Source: MWDV01 sp964634255
Lineage (GTDB): Bacteria > Verrucomicrobiota > Verrucomicrobiia > Limisphaerales > MWDV01
DNA length: 64,000 nt
Assembly: GCA_964634255.1 (NCBI GenBank)
Contig: CAZWJC010000006.1
Coordinates: 1 to 64,000 of the forward strand
Direction: 5' to 3'
Positions 25,397 to 33,319 of the stretch are shown one piece after another (positions within the stretch are counted from its first letter, which is position 1; every line of letters begins with the position of its first letter). Position numbers and translations under genes: made by a program. Below the pieces are notes generated by a model. That model made no database searches. It saw only the letters and a list, made by a program, of their open reading frames with translations, and was not told where the DNA came from.

Positions 25397-26655
25397 GTTT
25401 CCTGAACGCGTTCAATGCGGGCGCCGAGCTGGCGCAGCTTGCCGTCAATATCCTCGTAGCCGCGGTCAATGTGATAGACGCGGTTGACGTGCGTCGTGCC
25501 GCGGGCGGCCAGGCCGGCGATCACCAGTGCCGCTGACGCGCGCAGGTCGCTCGCCATCACCGGCGCGCCGCTCAGCGGGCGTCCGCCCTTCACGATCGCG
25601 CTCGGGCCCTCGATCTCAATGTCCGCGCCCAACCGCGTCAGCTCGCTCACGTGCATGAAACGCGATTCAAAGATGCGCTCGGTGATGATGCTGATCCCGG
25701 GAACCAGCGTCAGCAACGCCATCATCTGCGCCTGCACATCGGTCGGGAAACCGGCGTAGGGCAGCGTGGTGATGTCTACCGCCTTCAGTCTGCCGTTGCG
25801 CCGCGCGATCAGCGCCGCGCCGCTGCGCTCGACCTTCACGCCGGTAGCGTGCAGCTTGTCCAAGACCGCCGAGAGGTGGCTGGCATTTGCGCCCTTGACC
25901 GTCACCTCGCCGTTCGTGGCGGCGCCGGCAATCAAGTAGGTGGCGGCTTCGATGCGGTCCGGGATGACTTCGTGCTCCGCGCCGTGGAGCTCTTTGACGC
26001 CGGTAACGGTGATGATCGGGCTGCCGGCGCCGGTAATCTTTGCGCCCATCGCGTTCAGGAAGTTCGCCAGGTCCACAACCTCAGGTTCGCACGCGGCGCT
26101 TTCGATGACCGTGATGCCTTCCGCGAGCGTGGCGGCCATCATCACGTTGGCGGTGCCCAGCACCGTCGGGCCCGCGCGACCGCCCAGGAAGATGTCTCCG
26201 CCGACCAGCTTCTTCGCCTTGGCCTCTGCATAGCCACCGGCAATGGTGATATGTGCGCCCAGTGCCTCAAAGCCTTTCAAATGCAGATTGATCGGCCGCG
26301 CGCCGATAACGCAGCCGCCGGGCAGCGAGACACTCGCCGTTTTCAGCCGCGCCAGCATCGGGCCCATGACGCAGATCGAGCCGCGCATCTTGCGGATCAA
26401 ATCGTAATCGCCGACGCCCTTGATCTTGTTGGCCTGGACGCGCACGACGTCGCCTTCCCACGTCACTTTCGCGCCGAGCCAGTTGAGAATCTGCCCCATG
26501 AAGCGCACGTCGGTCAGGTTGGGCACGCGCCGGATGACGCACGGCTCGCGCGTCAGCAACGCCGCCGCCATGATCGGCAGCACGGCGTTCTTCGCCCCGC
26601 TGATCGCCACTTCGCCGTGAAGTGGCACACCGCCTTTGATGAGAAACTTGTCCAT
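25393..26655 (-). CDS. murA: UDP-N-acetylglucosamine 1-carboxyvinyltransferase
   Basis: MurA transfers enolpyruvate from PEP to UDP-GlcNAc, the committed step of peptidoglycan synthesis. The 420-residue length is standard. Signatures include MDKFLIKGGVPLHGEVAISGAKNA (Lys/Asn substrate contacts), LPGGCVIGARP with the catalytic cysteine at exactly position 115, and GFPTDVQAQMMAL. Because Cys115 is kept, the enzyme should be fosfomycin-sensitive. It lies 45 bases after prmC and overlaps the following small membrane gene. Presence of murA implies a peptidoglycan wall. Confidence 0.98.
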   Translation of the reverse strand: MDKFLIKGGVPLHGEVAISGAKNAVLPIMAAALLTREPCVIRRVPNLTDVRFMGQILNWLGAKVTWEGDVVRVQANKIKGVGDYDLIRKMRGSICVMGPMLARLKTASVSLPGGCVIGARPINLHLKGFEALGAHITIAGGYAEAKAKKLVGGDIFLGGRAGPTVLGTANVMMAATLAEGITVIESAACEPEVVDLANFLNAMGAKITGAGSPIITVTGVKELHGAEHEVIPDRIEAATYLIAGAATNGEVTVKGANASHLSAVLDKLHATGVKVERSGAALIARRNGRLKAVDITTLPYAGFPTDVQAQMMALLTLVPGISIITERIFESRFMHVSELTRLGADIEIEGPSAIVKGGRPLSGAPVMASDLRASAALVIAGLAARGTTHVNRVYHIDRGYEDIDGKLRQLGARIERVQET

Positions 26656-26700
26656 GAAAAATCGGGTCAGCGAGTCTGCACAACCTGCGCCGGATTGAAC

Positions 26701-27612
26701 TCAATCCCGTCGCGCAATCAGAAACCTCGCGCGCTGACTGTAGTCTTCCCGTACGGACTCCACAATCCAGTTTTGGCGTGTAAAGATGTCGCGGGCAGCC
26801 TCGGCCTGGCCATCGCCAAACTCCAGCATCAAACACCCGCCCGCGGCCAGGAACGCGCTTGCCTCGGCGGCAAGACGACGGATGAAGTCCAACCCATCCG
26901 CGCCGCCATCCAGCGCCCCGCGTGGATCGAAGTCACGGACCTCGGGCTCCAACGCTTCGATTTCGGCCGACGGGATGTAAGGCGGGTTGCTGACGATCAA
27001 ATCAAACCGGGCGCTGGTTGGCAGCGCCGCGAAACCATCGCCCTGAACGAGCTGAACCCGTTCCTCCAAACCGTGCCGGGCGAGGTTTTGGCGTGCGATG
27101 GTGAGCGCTTCAGCCGAAACGTCCAGCGCCGTAATTTGCGCTCGTGGGCATTTCAACGCGATGGCGATGGCGAGACAGCCGCTTCCGGTGCCAAAATCGA
27201 GGACCTGAGGAGCGCGGCTGTCGCAGCCGCAAGACGGGTGTGGGGGCGTGACTGCTGCGGCCGGGACGGCCGCGCGCCGGGTTCGCAGGAGTAACTCCCA
27301 ACTGAGCTCGGCGAGAATCTCCGTCTCCGGTCGCGGCACCAGCACGTGGCGATTCACGGCGATCTCGAAGCCGCAAAACGAGGTCGAGCCGACGATGTGT
27401 TGCAGCGGTTCGCGCTGGCCGCGGCGCTTGACCAGTTCGCGGAGGGTGTCCACCTCAGCCGGGGCGAGGCTTCGCTCGAAGCTCAGGTATAGTTTCATCC
27501 GTGGCAGCTTGAGCACATGCGCGAGCAAAAGCTCCGCCTGCAAGCGCGGGGACTCCACCCCTTTCTTCGCGAGAAAGTCGGCGCTGCGTTGGATGGTTTC
27601 CAGAACGGTCAC
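26701..27612 (-). CDS. prmC: Peptide chain release factor N5-glutamine methyltransferase
   Basis: PrmC methylates the GGQ glutamine of release factors RF1 and RF2. The 303-residue protein has the N-terminal helical domain, HVLVPRPETEIL before the SAM domain, motif I LDFGTGSGCLAIAIA, and the catalytic SNPPYIP. Residues about 110-134 (RTRRAAVPAAAV...CGCDSRAP) are not family-like: they are encoded by two palindromic repeat units inserted in frame just before motif I. GTG 27612 is the start; a TAGACT hexamer ends six bases upstream, suggesting a leaderless transcript. Confidence 0.93.
   Translation of the reverse strand: MTVLETIQRSADFLAKKGVESPRLQAELLLAHVLKLPRMKLYLSFERSLAPAEVDTLRELVKRRGQREPLQHIVGSTSFCGFEIAVNRHVLVPRPETEILAELSWELLLRTRRAAVPAAAVTPPHPSCGCDSRAPQVLDFGTGSGCLAIAIALKCPRAQITALDVSAEALTIARQNLARHGLEERVQLVQGDGFAALPTSARFDLIVSNPPYIPSAEIEALEPEVRDFDPRGALDGGADGLDFIRRLAAEASAFLAAGGCLMLEFGDGQAEAARDIFTRQNWIVESVREDYSQRARFLIARRD
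27212..27290. repeat. Palindromic repeat element inserted in frame in prmC
   Basis: Two hairpins with five-base loops lie here: GCGGCTGTCGCAGCCGC (27214-27230) and GCGGCCGGGACGGCCGC (27257-27273). They sit inside prmC where related proteins have a short linker, and leave the frame open. The GGGAC loop matches the repeat near 20468. Confidence 0.78.
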
Positions 27613-27726
27613 AGGGCCAGTCTAGGCACATGCCCCGTCCGCGAAAGCGCAAAGGTGCGCGCCGGGCAGGCCGGTCGGTAAGACCCGAGCTGGACCGCGC
27701 AAGACCTGCTCGCGAAGAAGGGGTAG

Positions 27727-27745
27727 GTGCGCAAGTCTTGCGCAC
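27727..27745. repeat. Palindromic unit in the prmC/27888 divergent gap
   Basis: GTGCGCAA-GTC-TTGCGCAC (27727-27745) is a perfect hairpin with eight-base arms. It lies in the 275-base noncoding gap between the divergent prmC and 27888 genes, and could be a repeat unit or an operator. No other clear site was seen in the gap. Confidence 0.55.
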
Positions 27746-27887
27746 GGGACGGCGAATCCCCGCCAAAAGCCGTGTCTCCAGTCGTGGCACAGACTCTGCG
27801 TTACCCGTGAACCGGCGAGCGCGATTCGTGAAAAACGCGAACCAGCGCCGGCGCAAATCGTTAACAACCAAAACAGGTGGAGAAGAC

Positions 27888-28427
27888 ATGAAAAGACTGA
27901 GTCAGTGTTTGGCAATCACCGGAGTCGCAACCGCGCTCCTGTTGAGCGTGGGCAATGTCGTGGCGCAGGACGCCCCCCCCGGAGGCGGCGGGCGTGGTCC
28001 GGGTAACTTTGATCCGGCGCAGATGCAGCAGCGCATGCTGGAGAACATCCGCTCCCAGATGGACGTCAAGGATGACGCCGAGTGGAAGATCATCGCCGAC
28101 CGCATCACCAAAGTGAACGACGCCCGGCGCGAGGTCGGCTTTGGCGGCGGCGGTATGGGACGCATGTTCCGTCGGCCCGGCAGCGACAATCAGGGCAACG
28201 ATCAGGGTCGTCGCCGTTTCGGCCCGGAACCGAGCGCCGAAGAACAAGCCCTGGAAAAGGCCATTGACTCGAAGGCCTCGAAGGAAGATCTGAAATCCGC
28301 GATGGCCAAACTTCGCGCTTCCAAGAAGGACAAGGAAGCGAAGCTCGAAGCGGCCCAGGCCGAACTCCTGAAGGTCGTGGACACCAAGCAGGAGGCAGTG
28401 CTCCTCTCCATGGGCATTGTGAAGTAA
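27888..28427 (+). CDS. Exported charged helical protein preceding the type II secretion operon
   Basis: The 179-residue protein has a clear signal peptide (MKRLSQCLAITGVATALLLSVGNVVAQ-D), a Pro/Gly-rich stretch and then Met/Gln-rich and charged helices (MQQRMLENIRSQM, DEEQALEKAIDSKASKEDLKSAMAKLRASKKDKE). The pattern resembles periplasmic helical proteins of the CpxP/LTXXQ type but no signature is clear. A good ribosome site, AGGTGGAGA, precedes the ATG. It ends 45 bases before gspE, so it may belong to the same transcript; a role in secretion is only inferred. Confidence 0.72.
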   Translation: MKRLSQCLAITGVATALLLSVGNVVAQDAPPGGGGRGPGNFDPAQMQQRMLENIRSQMDVKDDAEWKIIADRITKVNDARREVGFGGGGMGRMFRRPGSDNQGNDQGRRRFGPEPSAEEQALEKAIDSKASKEDLKSAMAKLRASKKDKEAKLEAAQAELLKVVDTKQEAVLLSMGIVK

Positions 28428-28472
28428 CCCCAGCGATCTTCCTCATCCACTAGATCGAACCGCGCGTTGCCC

Positions 28473-30236
28473 ATGAATGCTGCTGACCCAAGCGCCTCGC
28501 CGCTGAACGAACTCCTGGAGAAGATGGTTGCCGCCCGGCAACTCTCCGCCAGCGATGTCCGTTCCCTGACCCGGCACGCCAGCGGCATCGGCAACGCGGC
28601 GGTTCGGTCGGAGGAGGACGTGCTCCGCTGGCTGGCCAAGGAATACGGGCTGACGTTCACAACGCTGGAGGATGTTGAGCCGGACAAGGAAGTGCTCTCC
28701 CTCTTCCCCGCGCGGATTCTGCTGAAGGACGAGCTACTCCCGCTCCGCCGCGTGAACGGCACGGTGGAGGTTGCCACCAGCAAGCTTTTCTCCACGCAGG
28801 GGCTCGACACGCTCAAGAGCATGACGGGGTTGCGGCTCCGGCCCGTGCTCGCGCCCGCCGAAGCCATCCAGCGCGAAATGAAGAAGCGCCTCGGCGTCGG
28901 CGCGGACACGATCGGCACGCTCGACGAGGAGAAGCCGTTCGAGGTGGTGGACGAGGACAAGCTTGAGGACACCGACCTCGATAGCGCTGCGGAAGACGCT
29001 TCGATCATCAAGTTCTGCAACCAGGTCTTGCGCGACGCTATCGAACTCCGCTCCTCCGACATTCACCTGGAGCCGTTCGAGGACGAGTTCCGTATCCGCT
29101 ACCGCATTGACGGCGTATTGCAGGATGTGCCGGTGCCGCCCCAGTTGAAGCGATTCCAACCGGCCATCGTTTCGCGCGTCAAGATTCTCAGCCACCTCAA
29201 CATCGCCGAGAAACGCCTGCCGCAGGACGGCCGAATCAAGATTCGAGTCGACGACGCCGAAGTGGACATCCGCGTCTCGGTAATTCCGATGCTGCATGGC
29301 GAGGCGGTGGTGATGCGCCTCTTGCGCCAAAACTCCACGTTGCGCGGCATGGGCGAGCTGGGCATGGACACGCGCGAATATCGATGCTTCAAGCACGTGC
29401 TTGAAATGCCGCATGGGATTATTCTCGTCACCGGCCCGACCGGCAGCGGCAAGACGTCCACGCTTTACACCGCGCTGAACGAGATCAACGACGCCGTCCG
29501 CAAAATCATCACCATCGAGGACCCGGTCGAATACCAGCTCAAGGGCGTCAACCAGATCCAGGTTTCGGAAAAGGCCGGGCTCACCTTTGCGCGCGGGCTG
29601 CGCTCGATCCTGCGTCACGATCCCGACGTGATTCTCGTCGGCGAAATCCGTGACAAAGAGACGGCCCAGATCGCCGTGCAGTCCTCGCTGACCGGCCATT
29701 TGGTTTTTTCCACGCTCCACACGAACGATGCCCCGGGCGCCGTCACGCGGCTTGTGGACATGGGCGTGGAACCGTATCTCGTCGCTTCCTCGCTCGAAGC
29801 TGTGCTCGCACAGCGTCTTGTGCGCGTGCTGTGCCGGGCCTGCAAGCAAGTGGACAACTCACCCACAACGCAGGCGTTGAAAGCCCAACTCGGCATTCCA
29901 CCGGAGACGGTACTATACAAATCCGTCGGCTGCCGCGAGTGCCGTAACACCGGTTTCCACGGCCGCCGCGCGATCTTCGAGTGGATGGATTCGGACAATG
30001 AAATCCGCCAACTCGTGCTGCGCAATGCATCAAGCGACCAGATCCGCGACGCTGCGCGCCGGGCCGGGATGAAGACGCTCGCCGAGGACGGCTGGCGACT
30101 GGTGCGCCTCGGCGTGACCACGGTGGATGAAGTGTTGAGCGTGACCACGGCCAAGGAAGTCTCGCTAACAATGGATCAAGCGGCCGACGACAAGGAAGAG
30201 AATGCGCCGCACAGCATTGCTCTCAAACGGCCTTGA
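28473..30236 (+). CDS. gspE: Type II secretion system/pilus assembly ATPase GspE
   Basis: GspE is the cytoplasmic hexameric ATPase that drives pseudopilus assembly. The 587-residue protein has an N-terminal MshEN-like domain (about residues 1-150), then the secretion ATPase core: Walker A GPTGSGKTST, the Asp box IRYRIDGVLQDVP, Walker B ILVGEIRDKETA and the His box LTGHLVFSTLHTND. A tetracysteine zinc motif (LCRACKQ...CRECRNTG) follows, as in GspE and PilB. ATG 28473 is preferred over a TTG six bases earlier. It is the first structural gene of the operon. Confidence 0.96.
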   Translation: MNAADPSASPLNELLEKMVAARQLSASDVRSLTRHASGIGNAAVRSEEDVLRWLAKEYGLTFTTLEDVEPDKEVLSLFPARILLKDELLPLRRVNGTVEVATSKLFSTQGLDTLKSMTGLRLRPVLAPAEAIQREMKKRLGVGADTIGTLDEEKPFEVVDEDKLEDTDLDSAAEDASIIKFCNQVLRDAIELRSSDIHLEPFEDEFRIRYRIDGVLQDVPVPPQLKRFQPAIVSRVKILSHLNIAEKRLPQDGRIKIRVDDAEVDIRVSVIPMLHGEAVVMRLLRQNSTLRGMGELGMDTREYRCFKHVLEMPHGIILVTGPTGSGKTSTLYTALNEINDAVRKIITIEDPVEYQLKGVNQIQVSEKAGLTFARGLRSILRHDPDVILVGEIRDKETAQIAVQSSLTGHLVFSTLHTNDAPGAVTRLVDMGVEPYLVASSLEAVLAQRLVRVLCRACKQVDNSPTTQALKAQLGIPPETVLYKSVGCRECRNTGFHGRRAIFEWMDSDNEIRQLVLRNASSDQIRDAARRAGMKTLAEDGWRLVRLGVTTVDEVLSVTTAKEVSLTMDQAADDKEENAPHSIALKRP

Positions 30237-30246
30237 GGTTGAAGCC

Positions 30247-30270
30247 ATGAAACCTCGAACCTCGAACCTC
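30247..30270. repeat. Short CCTCGAA tandem repeat before gspF
   Basis: Three tandem units of the form CCTCGAA followed by CGTCC lie in the gspE-gspF gap. They belong to the class of A/T-richer heptamer repeats that recur in this window. The rest of the gap contains no gene. Confidence 0.5.
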
Positions 30271-30335
30271 GAACGTCCAATGTGCCGGCGTCGTGCTCAT
30301 TGGATGCTGGGTGTTGGGTGTTTCCCCCGTTGAGC

Positions 30336-31634
30336 ATGCCGACCTTCCAATACAAAGCACTCACCGCCGAGGGCAAGATCGCCGAAGGGCAGATCGAGGC
30401 CAGCGGTCGCGCAGAGGCGTTTCGGCACATCGAGGGTCAAAGCCTCCGGCCGATAAGCCTCAAGGAAGGCATTAACGGGAAAGCCAAATCCCCCGCCAAG
30501 AAAGGTGCCGCCACGTCAGCCCCATCCAGCAACGGTTCCGCTCCCGCCGCCGATGCCTCCGCCGAACCCGGAGTTAAATTCTCCTTTGGCTCGGGGCGGA
30601 TTACCGCGCGGGTTCTGGAGAATTTCACGCGGTTGTTGTCCAGCCTGCTGGCGGCGGGCGTGCCGCTCAGCCGCGCGCTGGTGATTCTGCAAAAGGAAGC
30701 TGCGAACCCCCTTGCCAAGGCCAAGTGGAAGGAAGTCCATGATCACGTCGTGGACGGCATGTCGCTGGCGGATGCGATGAGCAAATCGCCGGACACATTT
30801 CCGAAAGTCTATGTGGCGATGGTCGAGGCGGGCGAGACGGGTGGATTCCTCGACGTGGTGCTAAATCAGATCGCGGACTTCCAGGCGCGTGAAAAGGAGA
30901 TGCGCGGCAAGGTGATGACGGCGCTGCTGTACCCCAGCATTCTGCTTTTGTTGGCGTTGGGCGTCTTGATCTTTCTGATGACGTTCTTCATTCCGAGATT
31001 CCAAACACTTTTCAGCGGCTTCGGCGCCAAGCTGCCTTTGCTGACGCAGGTCATCGTGGGGGCCAGCAACGTGGTGCGATCCTATGGATTGCTCGTAGCG
31101 GTGGTGGTTGTGATTGCGGTGTTGCTCGCCCGCGCTTGGATCGTTTCACCGGTGGGCCGGCGTGCCTGGGAAGGGGCGATGCTTCGCGTGCCGGTCATCG
31201 GCAATCTCGTTGCCCAGTTCGCCATGTCGCGCTTTTGTCGGATGCTGGGCACGCTGCTTGGCGCCGGCGTGCCGCTGATCAACGGGCTCAATGTTGCGCG
31301 CCGTTCCATCGGTAATCAGATCCTCGTGGACGCGGTCTCCAATTCGATTGAGCTCGTGAAGGAAGGCAAGGCCCTGGGCGTGAGTCTGGCCGAATGCCGC
31401 GCGTTGTTTCCGGGCTCCGTGCTCGAGATGATCTCCGTGGCCGAGGAGAGCGGGAAGCTCGACGCCGAGTTGGTGCGCATTGCCAATGTCACGGAAGGCG
31501 ACCTTGACCGCCAGCTCAAGACCGCCGTGGCCCTGGCCGAACCGCTGATGCTGTTCTTTATCGCGGCGTTCATCGGCACGATCTTCATTGGCATGGTCAT
31601 CCCGATTTTCACCTTGCAGGACTACATCAAATAG
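30336..31634 (+). CDS. gspF: Type II secretion inner-membrane platform protein GspF
   Basis: The 432-residue protein is the polytopic platform that couples GspE to pseudopilin. It has the two GspF/PilC repeats: LENFTRLLSSLLAAGVPLSRALVIL...VYVAMVEAGETGG and MSRFCRMLGTLLGAGVPLINGL...EMISVAEESGKL. Transmembrane helices lie near residues 210-230, 250-275 and 400-425. An Ala/Ser/Pro-rich insert (about residues 55-85) separates the N-terminal segment from repeat 1. The 99 bases before the start contain CCTCGAA tandem units. Confidence 0.95.
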   Translation: MPTFQYKALTAEGKIAEGQIEASGRAEAFRHIEGQSLRPISLKEGINGKAKSPAKKGAATSAPSSNGSAPAADASAEPGVKFSFGSGRITARVLENFTRLLSSLLAAGVPLSRALVILQKEAANPLAKAKWKEVHDHVVDGMSLADAMSKSPDTFPKVYVAMVEAGETGGFLDVVLNQIADFQAREKEMRGKVMTALLYPSILLLLALGVLIFLMTFFIPRFQTLFSGFGAKLPLLTQVIVGASNVVRSYGLLVAVVVVIAVLLARAWIVSPVGRRAWEGAMLRVPVIGNLVAQFAMSRFCRMLGTLLGAGVPLINGLNVARRSIGNQILVDAVSNSIELVKEGKALGVSLAECRALFPGSVLEMISVAEESGKLDAELVRIANVTEGDLDRQLKTAVALAEPLMLFFIAAFIGTIFIGMVIPIFTLQDYIK

Positions 31635-31656
31635 AACGCAACCTGTTTCACGAACC

Positions 31657-31700
31657 ATGAAGCTCCAAACTCGAAATCCGAACTCTGAAACTCGAAACCG
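31657..31700. repeat. AATCCGAA-type repeat in the gspG leader
   Basis: The first 15 codons of gspG contain CTCGAAATCCGAACTCTGAAACTCGAAACC-like units with a period of 7-8. The same units appear around 33321-33430. In gspG they encode the cleavable leader peptide. Confidence 0.55.
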
Positions 31701-32112
31701 CCGCACCTCGGCCTTCACGCTCATCGAGCTGCTGTTGGTGCTGGTAATCCTGGGCATCCTCGCGGCCATCGTTGTGCCGAAGTTCGCCAACCGCGGTGAG
31801 CAGGCCCGGCAGACCGCAGCCAAGACGCAAATCGCCGCGTTCAGCACAGCGCTGAGCGCGTTCGAGGTGGACAATGGCCAATACCCGCGCGGCAAGGACG
31901 GCTTGCAGGCCTTGGTGGATCAACCCAACGACGCGCAGAACTGGCGCGGACCGTATCTCGAAAAAGGCATTCCGTTGGATCCTTGGAACCGTCCCTACAT
32001 CTACGAGTGCCCCGGCAAACACAACCCAAGCGGCTACGACATCTTCTCGATGGGTTTCGACGGTCGCGAGGGGACCGAGGACGATGTCACCAACTGGCAG
32101 CTTGGAAAGTAA
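31657..32112 (+). CDS. gspG: Major pseudopilin GspG
   Basis: GspG is the main subunit of the periplasmic pseudopilus. The 151-residue prepilin has the class III signal FTLIELLLVLVILGILAAIVVP with Glu5 of the mature protein. It is unusual in that alanine rather than glycine precedes Phe (RRTSA-FTLIE). The C-terminal DPWNRPYIYECPG and DGREGTEDDVTNW match the Ca-binding loop of GspG. Leader residues 1-19 (MKLQTRNPNSETRNRRTSA) are translated from AATCCGAA-type repeat. It follows gspF by 22 bases. Confidence 0.95.
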   Translation: MKLQTRNPNSETRNRRTSAFTLIELLLVLVILGILAAIVVPKFANRGEQARQTAAKTQIAAFSTALSAFEVDNGQYPRGKDGLQALVDQPNDAQNWRGPYLEKGIPLDPWNRPYIYECPGKHNPSGYDIFSMGFDGREGTEDDVTNWQLGK

Positions 32113-32133
32113 GCACAAGCGAACCGGTCAACC

Positions 32134-32835
32134 ATGTTGACGAGACAACCAGAGCGTAGCGCAGATTTGAAATCTGCTGTATCGCAGAATTGCATTCTAC
32201 GGAACGCACGTCCGCATTTCGTGTTCTGGCGCTCGGGAAGCCCGGCCGATTACAAATCGGCGATACGGCAGAGTGCAACTCTGCGCTACGGGCCACGGCG
32301 AAACCGCGCTGGCTTCACACTGATCGAGTTGATTCTCGTCATGGCGTTGCTGGCGACCATTCTCGCGATTTCCGCCCCTTCGCTGTCGCGCTTTTTCCGG
32401 AGCCGGGGGCTGGAGTCGGAAGCGCAACGGTTCCTGGCGTTGACCCGGGCGGCACAAAGCCGGGCGGTTTCTGAGGGGTTCCCGATGGTGGTGTGGTTCG
32501 ATACCAAGCAGCGCAGCTATGGGTTGAACGCCGACAAGTCCTACGTCGAGGAGGATCCGAACGCACTGGAGTTCACCATGGACACGACGCTGGAGATTGA
32601 CGCGCGGCTCTCGTCGGACGCGGCATACGCCAGCCGGGCCACGGAGTTCAAGAATGAGAAGTTGGGGACGAGCGGGCTCTACCTGCTGCACTTCAATCCG
32701 GACGGATTCGTCAGCCTGAGCAGTCCGGAGGTCGTGATCTTTCGTCAGGGTAAGGACGCGGAGTTGTGGGTCGCGCAGAGCCGCAATCACCTGAACTATG
32801 AGATTCAAGCCGGCAGACAGGTCGCGAGCCGCTGA
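32134..32835 (+). CDS. gspH: Minor pseudopilin GspH with repeat-encoded 60-residue leader
   Basis: The 233-residue protein has the prepilin motif NRAG-FTLIELILVMALLATILAISAP. The cleavage glycine is at residue 60, far beyond the usual 5-25-residue leader. The C-terminal part has GspH-like strands (YGLNADKSYVEEDPNA, SGLYLLHFNPDG). The ATG at 32134 is the only ATG before the motif; the ribosome site is weak. Residues about 8-52 are translated from a composite palindromic element at 32156-32289. A later GTG within the element cannot be excluded as start. Gene identity as GspH is from position and size. Confidence 0.85.
   Translation: MLTRQPERSADLKSAVSQNCILRNARPHFVFWRSGSPADYKSAIRQSATLRYGPRRNRAGFTLIELILVMALLATILAISAPSLSRFFRSRGLESEAQRFLALTRAAQSRAVSEGFPMVVWFDTKQRSYGLNADKSYVEEDPNALEFTMDTTLEIDARLSSDAAYASRATEFKNEKLGTSGLYLLHFNPDGFVSLSSPEVVIFRQGKDAELWVAQSRNHLNYEIQAGRQVASR
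32156..32289. repeat. Composite palindromic element B1 in the gspH leader
   Basis: This 134-bp element is bounded by GTAGCGCAG (32156-32164) and its complement CTGCGCTAC (32281-32289). It contains four hairpins: GCAGATTTGAAATCTGC (32161-32177), AGAAT-TGC-ATTCT (32186-32198), GCCGATT-ACA-AATCGGC (32245-32261) and GCAGAGT-GCA-ACTCTGC (32268-32284). A related copy, B2, lies in gspI. Confidence 0.88.
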
Positions 32836-33319
32836 CCGTAGCGCAGAGTTGCACTCTGCGGTATCGCCGAATTGCATTCGGCAGGGCGCGCGTTGTTGTG
32901 CGGCTGGCGGATTACAAATCCGCGATACGGCAGATTACAAATCTGCGCTACGGCGTCGGGCGGGCGGCTTCACGCTGGCAGAGGTGCTGGCGGCGATGCT
33001 GTTCTTGGCCATTGTGATCCCGGTGGCGATGCAGGGACTGCAGATCGCCAGCCGGGCGGGAGTGATCAGTGAGCGCAAGGCCTTGGCCGCACGGCTTGCA
33101 GAGAGCAAGCTGAATGAACTGGTCGTGACGGGCGAATGGCAGTCCTCCGCGCAGAAGGGAACGATTTATGAAGGGCTGCAGAGCTACGCGTGGCACCTCG
33201 CCTCCGAACCGTGGAGCGTGGATGGCGCCATGCGGCTTCTGACCGTGCATGTGAGCGTGCCGGTGCAGGGACAGGATTACGACGTGCAAATCAGCACGCT
33301 GGTGGATGGGACGCAATAG
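32798..33319 (+). CDS. gspI: Minor pseudopilin GspI with repeat-encoded leader
   Basis: The 173-residue prepilin has AGG-FTLAEVLAAMLFLAIVIPVAM, with Ala-Glu-Val after FTL as often found in GspI, and the cleavage glycine at residue 57. The mature part has the GspI-like RLAESKLNELVVTGEW and a short C-terminus. The ATG at 32798 overlaps gspH by 38 bases. The only other in-frame candidate is a TTG at 32852, inside the palindromic element that encodes about residues 14-52. Translation must pass through that element to yield the pseudopilin. Confidence 0.88.
   Translation: MRFKPADRSRAADRSAELHSAVSPNCIRQGARCCAAGGLQIRDTADYKSALRRRAGGFTLAEVLAAMLFLAIVIPVAMQGLQIASRAGVISERKALAARLAESKLNELVVTGEWQSSAQKGTIYEGLQSYAWHLASEPWSVDGAMRLLTVHVSVPVQGQDYDVQISTLVDGTQ
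32838..32951. repeat. Composite palindromic element B2 in the gspI leader
   Basis: This 114-bp element is bounded by GTAGCGCAG (32838-32846) and CTGCGCTAC (32943-32951). Four perfect seven-base-arm, three-base-loop hairpins lie inside: GCAGAGT-TGC-ACTCTGC (32843-32859), GCCGAAT-TGC-ATTCGGC (32866-32882), GCGGATT-ACA-AATCCGC (32907-32923) and GCAGATT-ACA-AATCTGC (32930-32946). It is the same design as B1. Confidence 0.9.
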
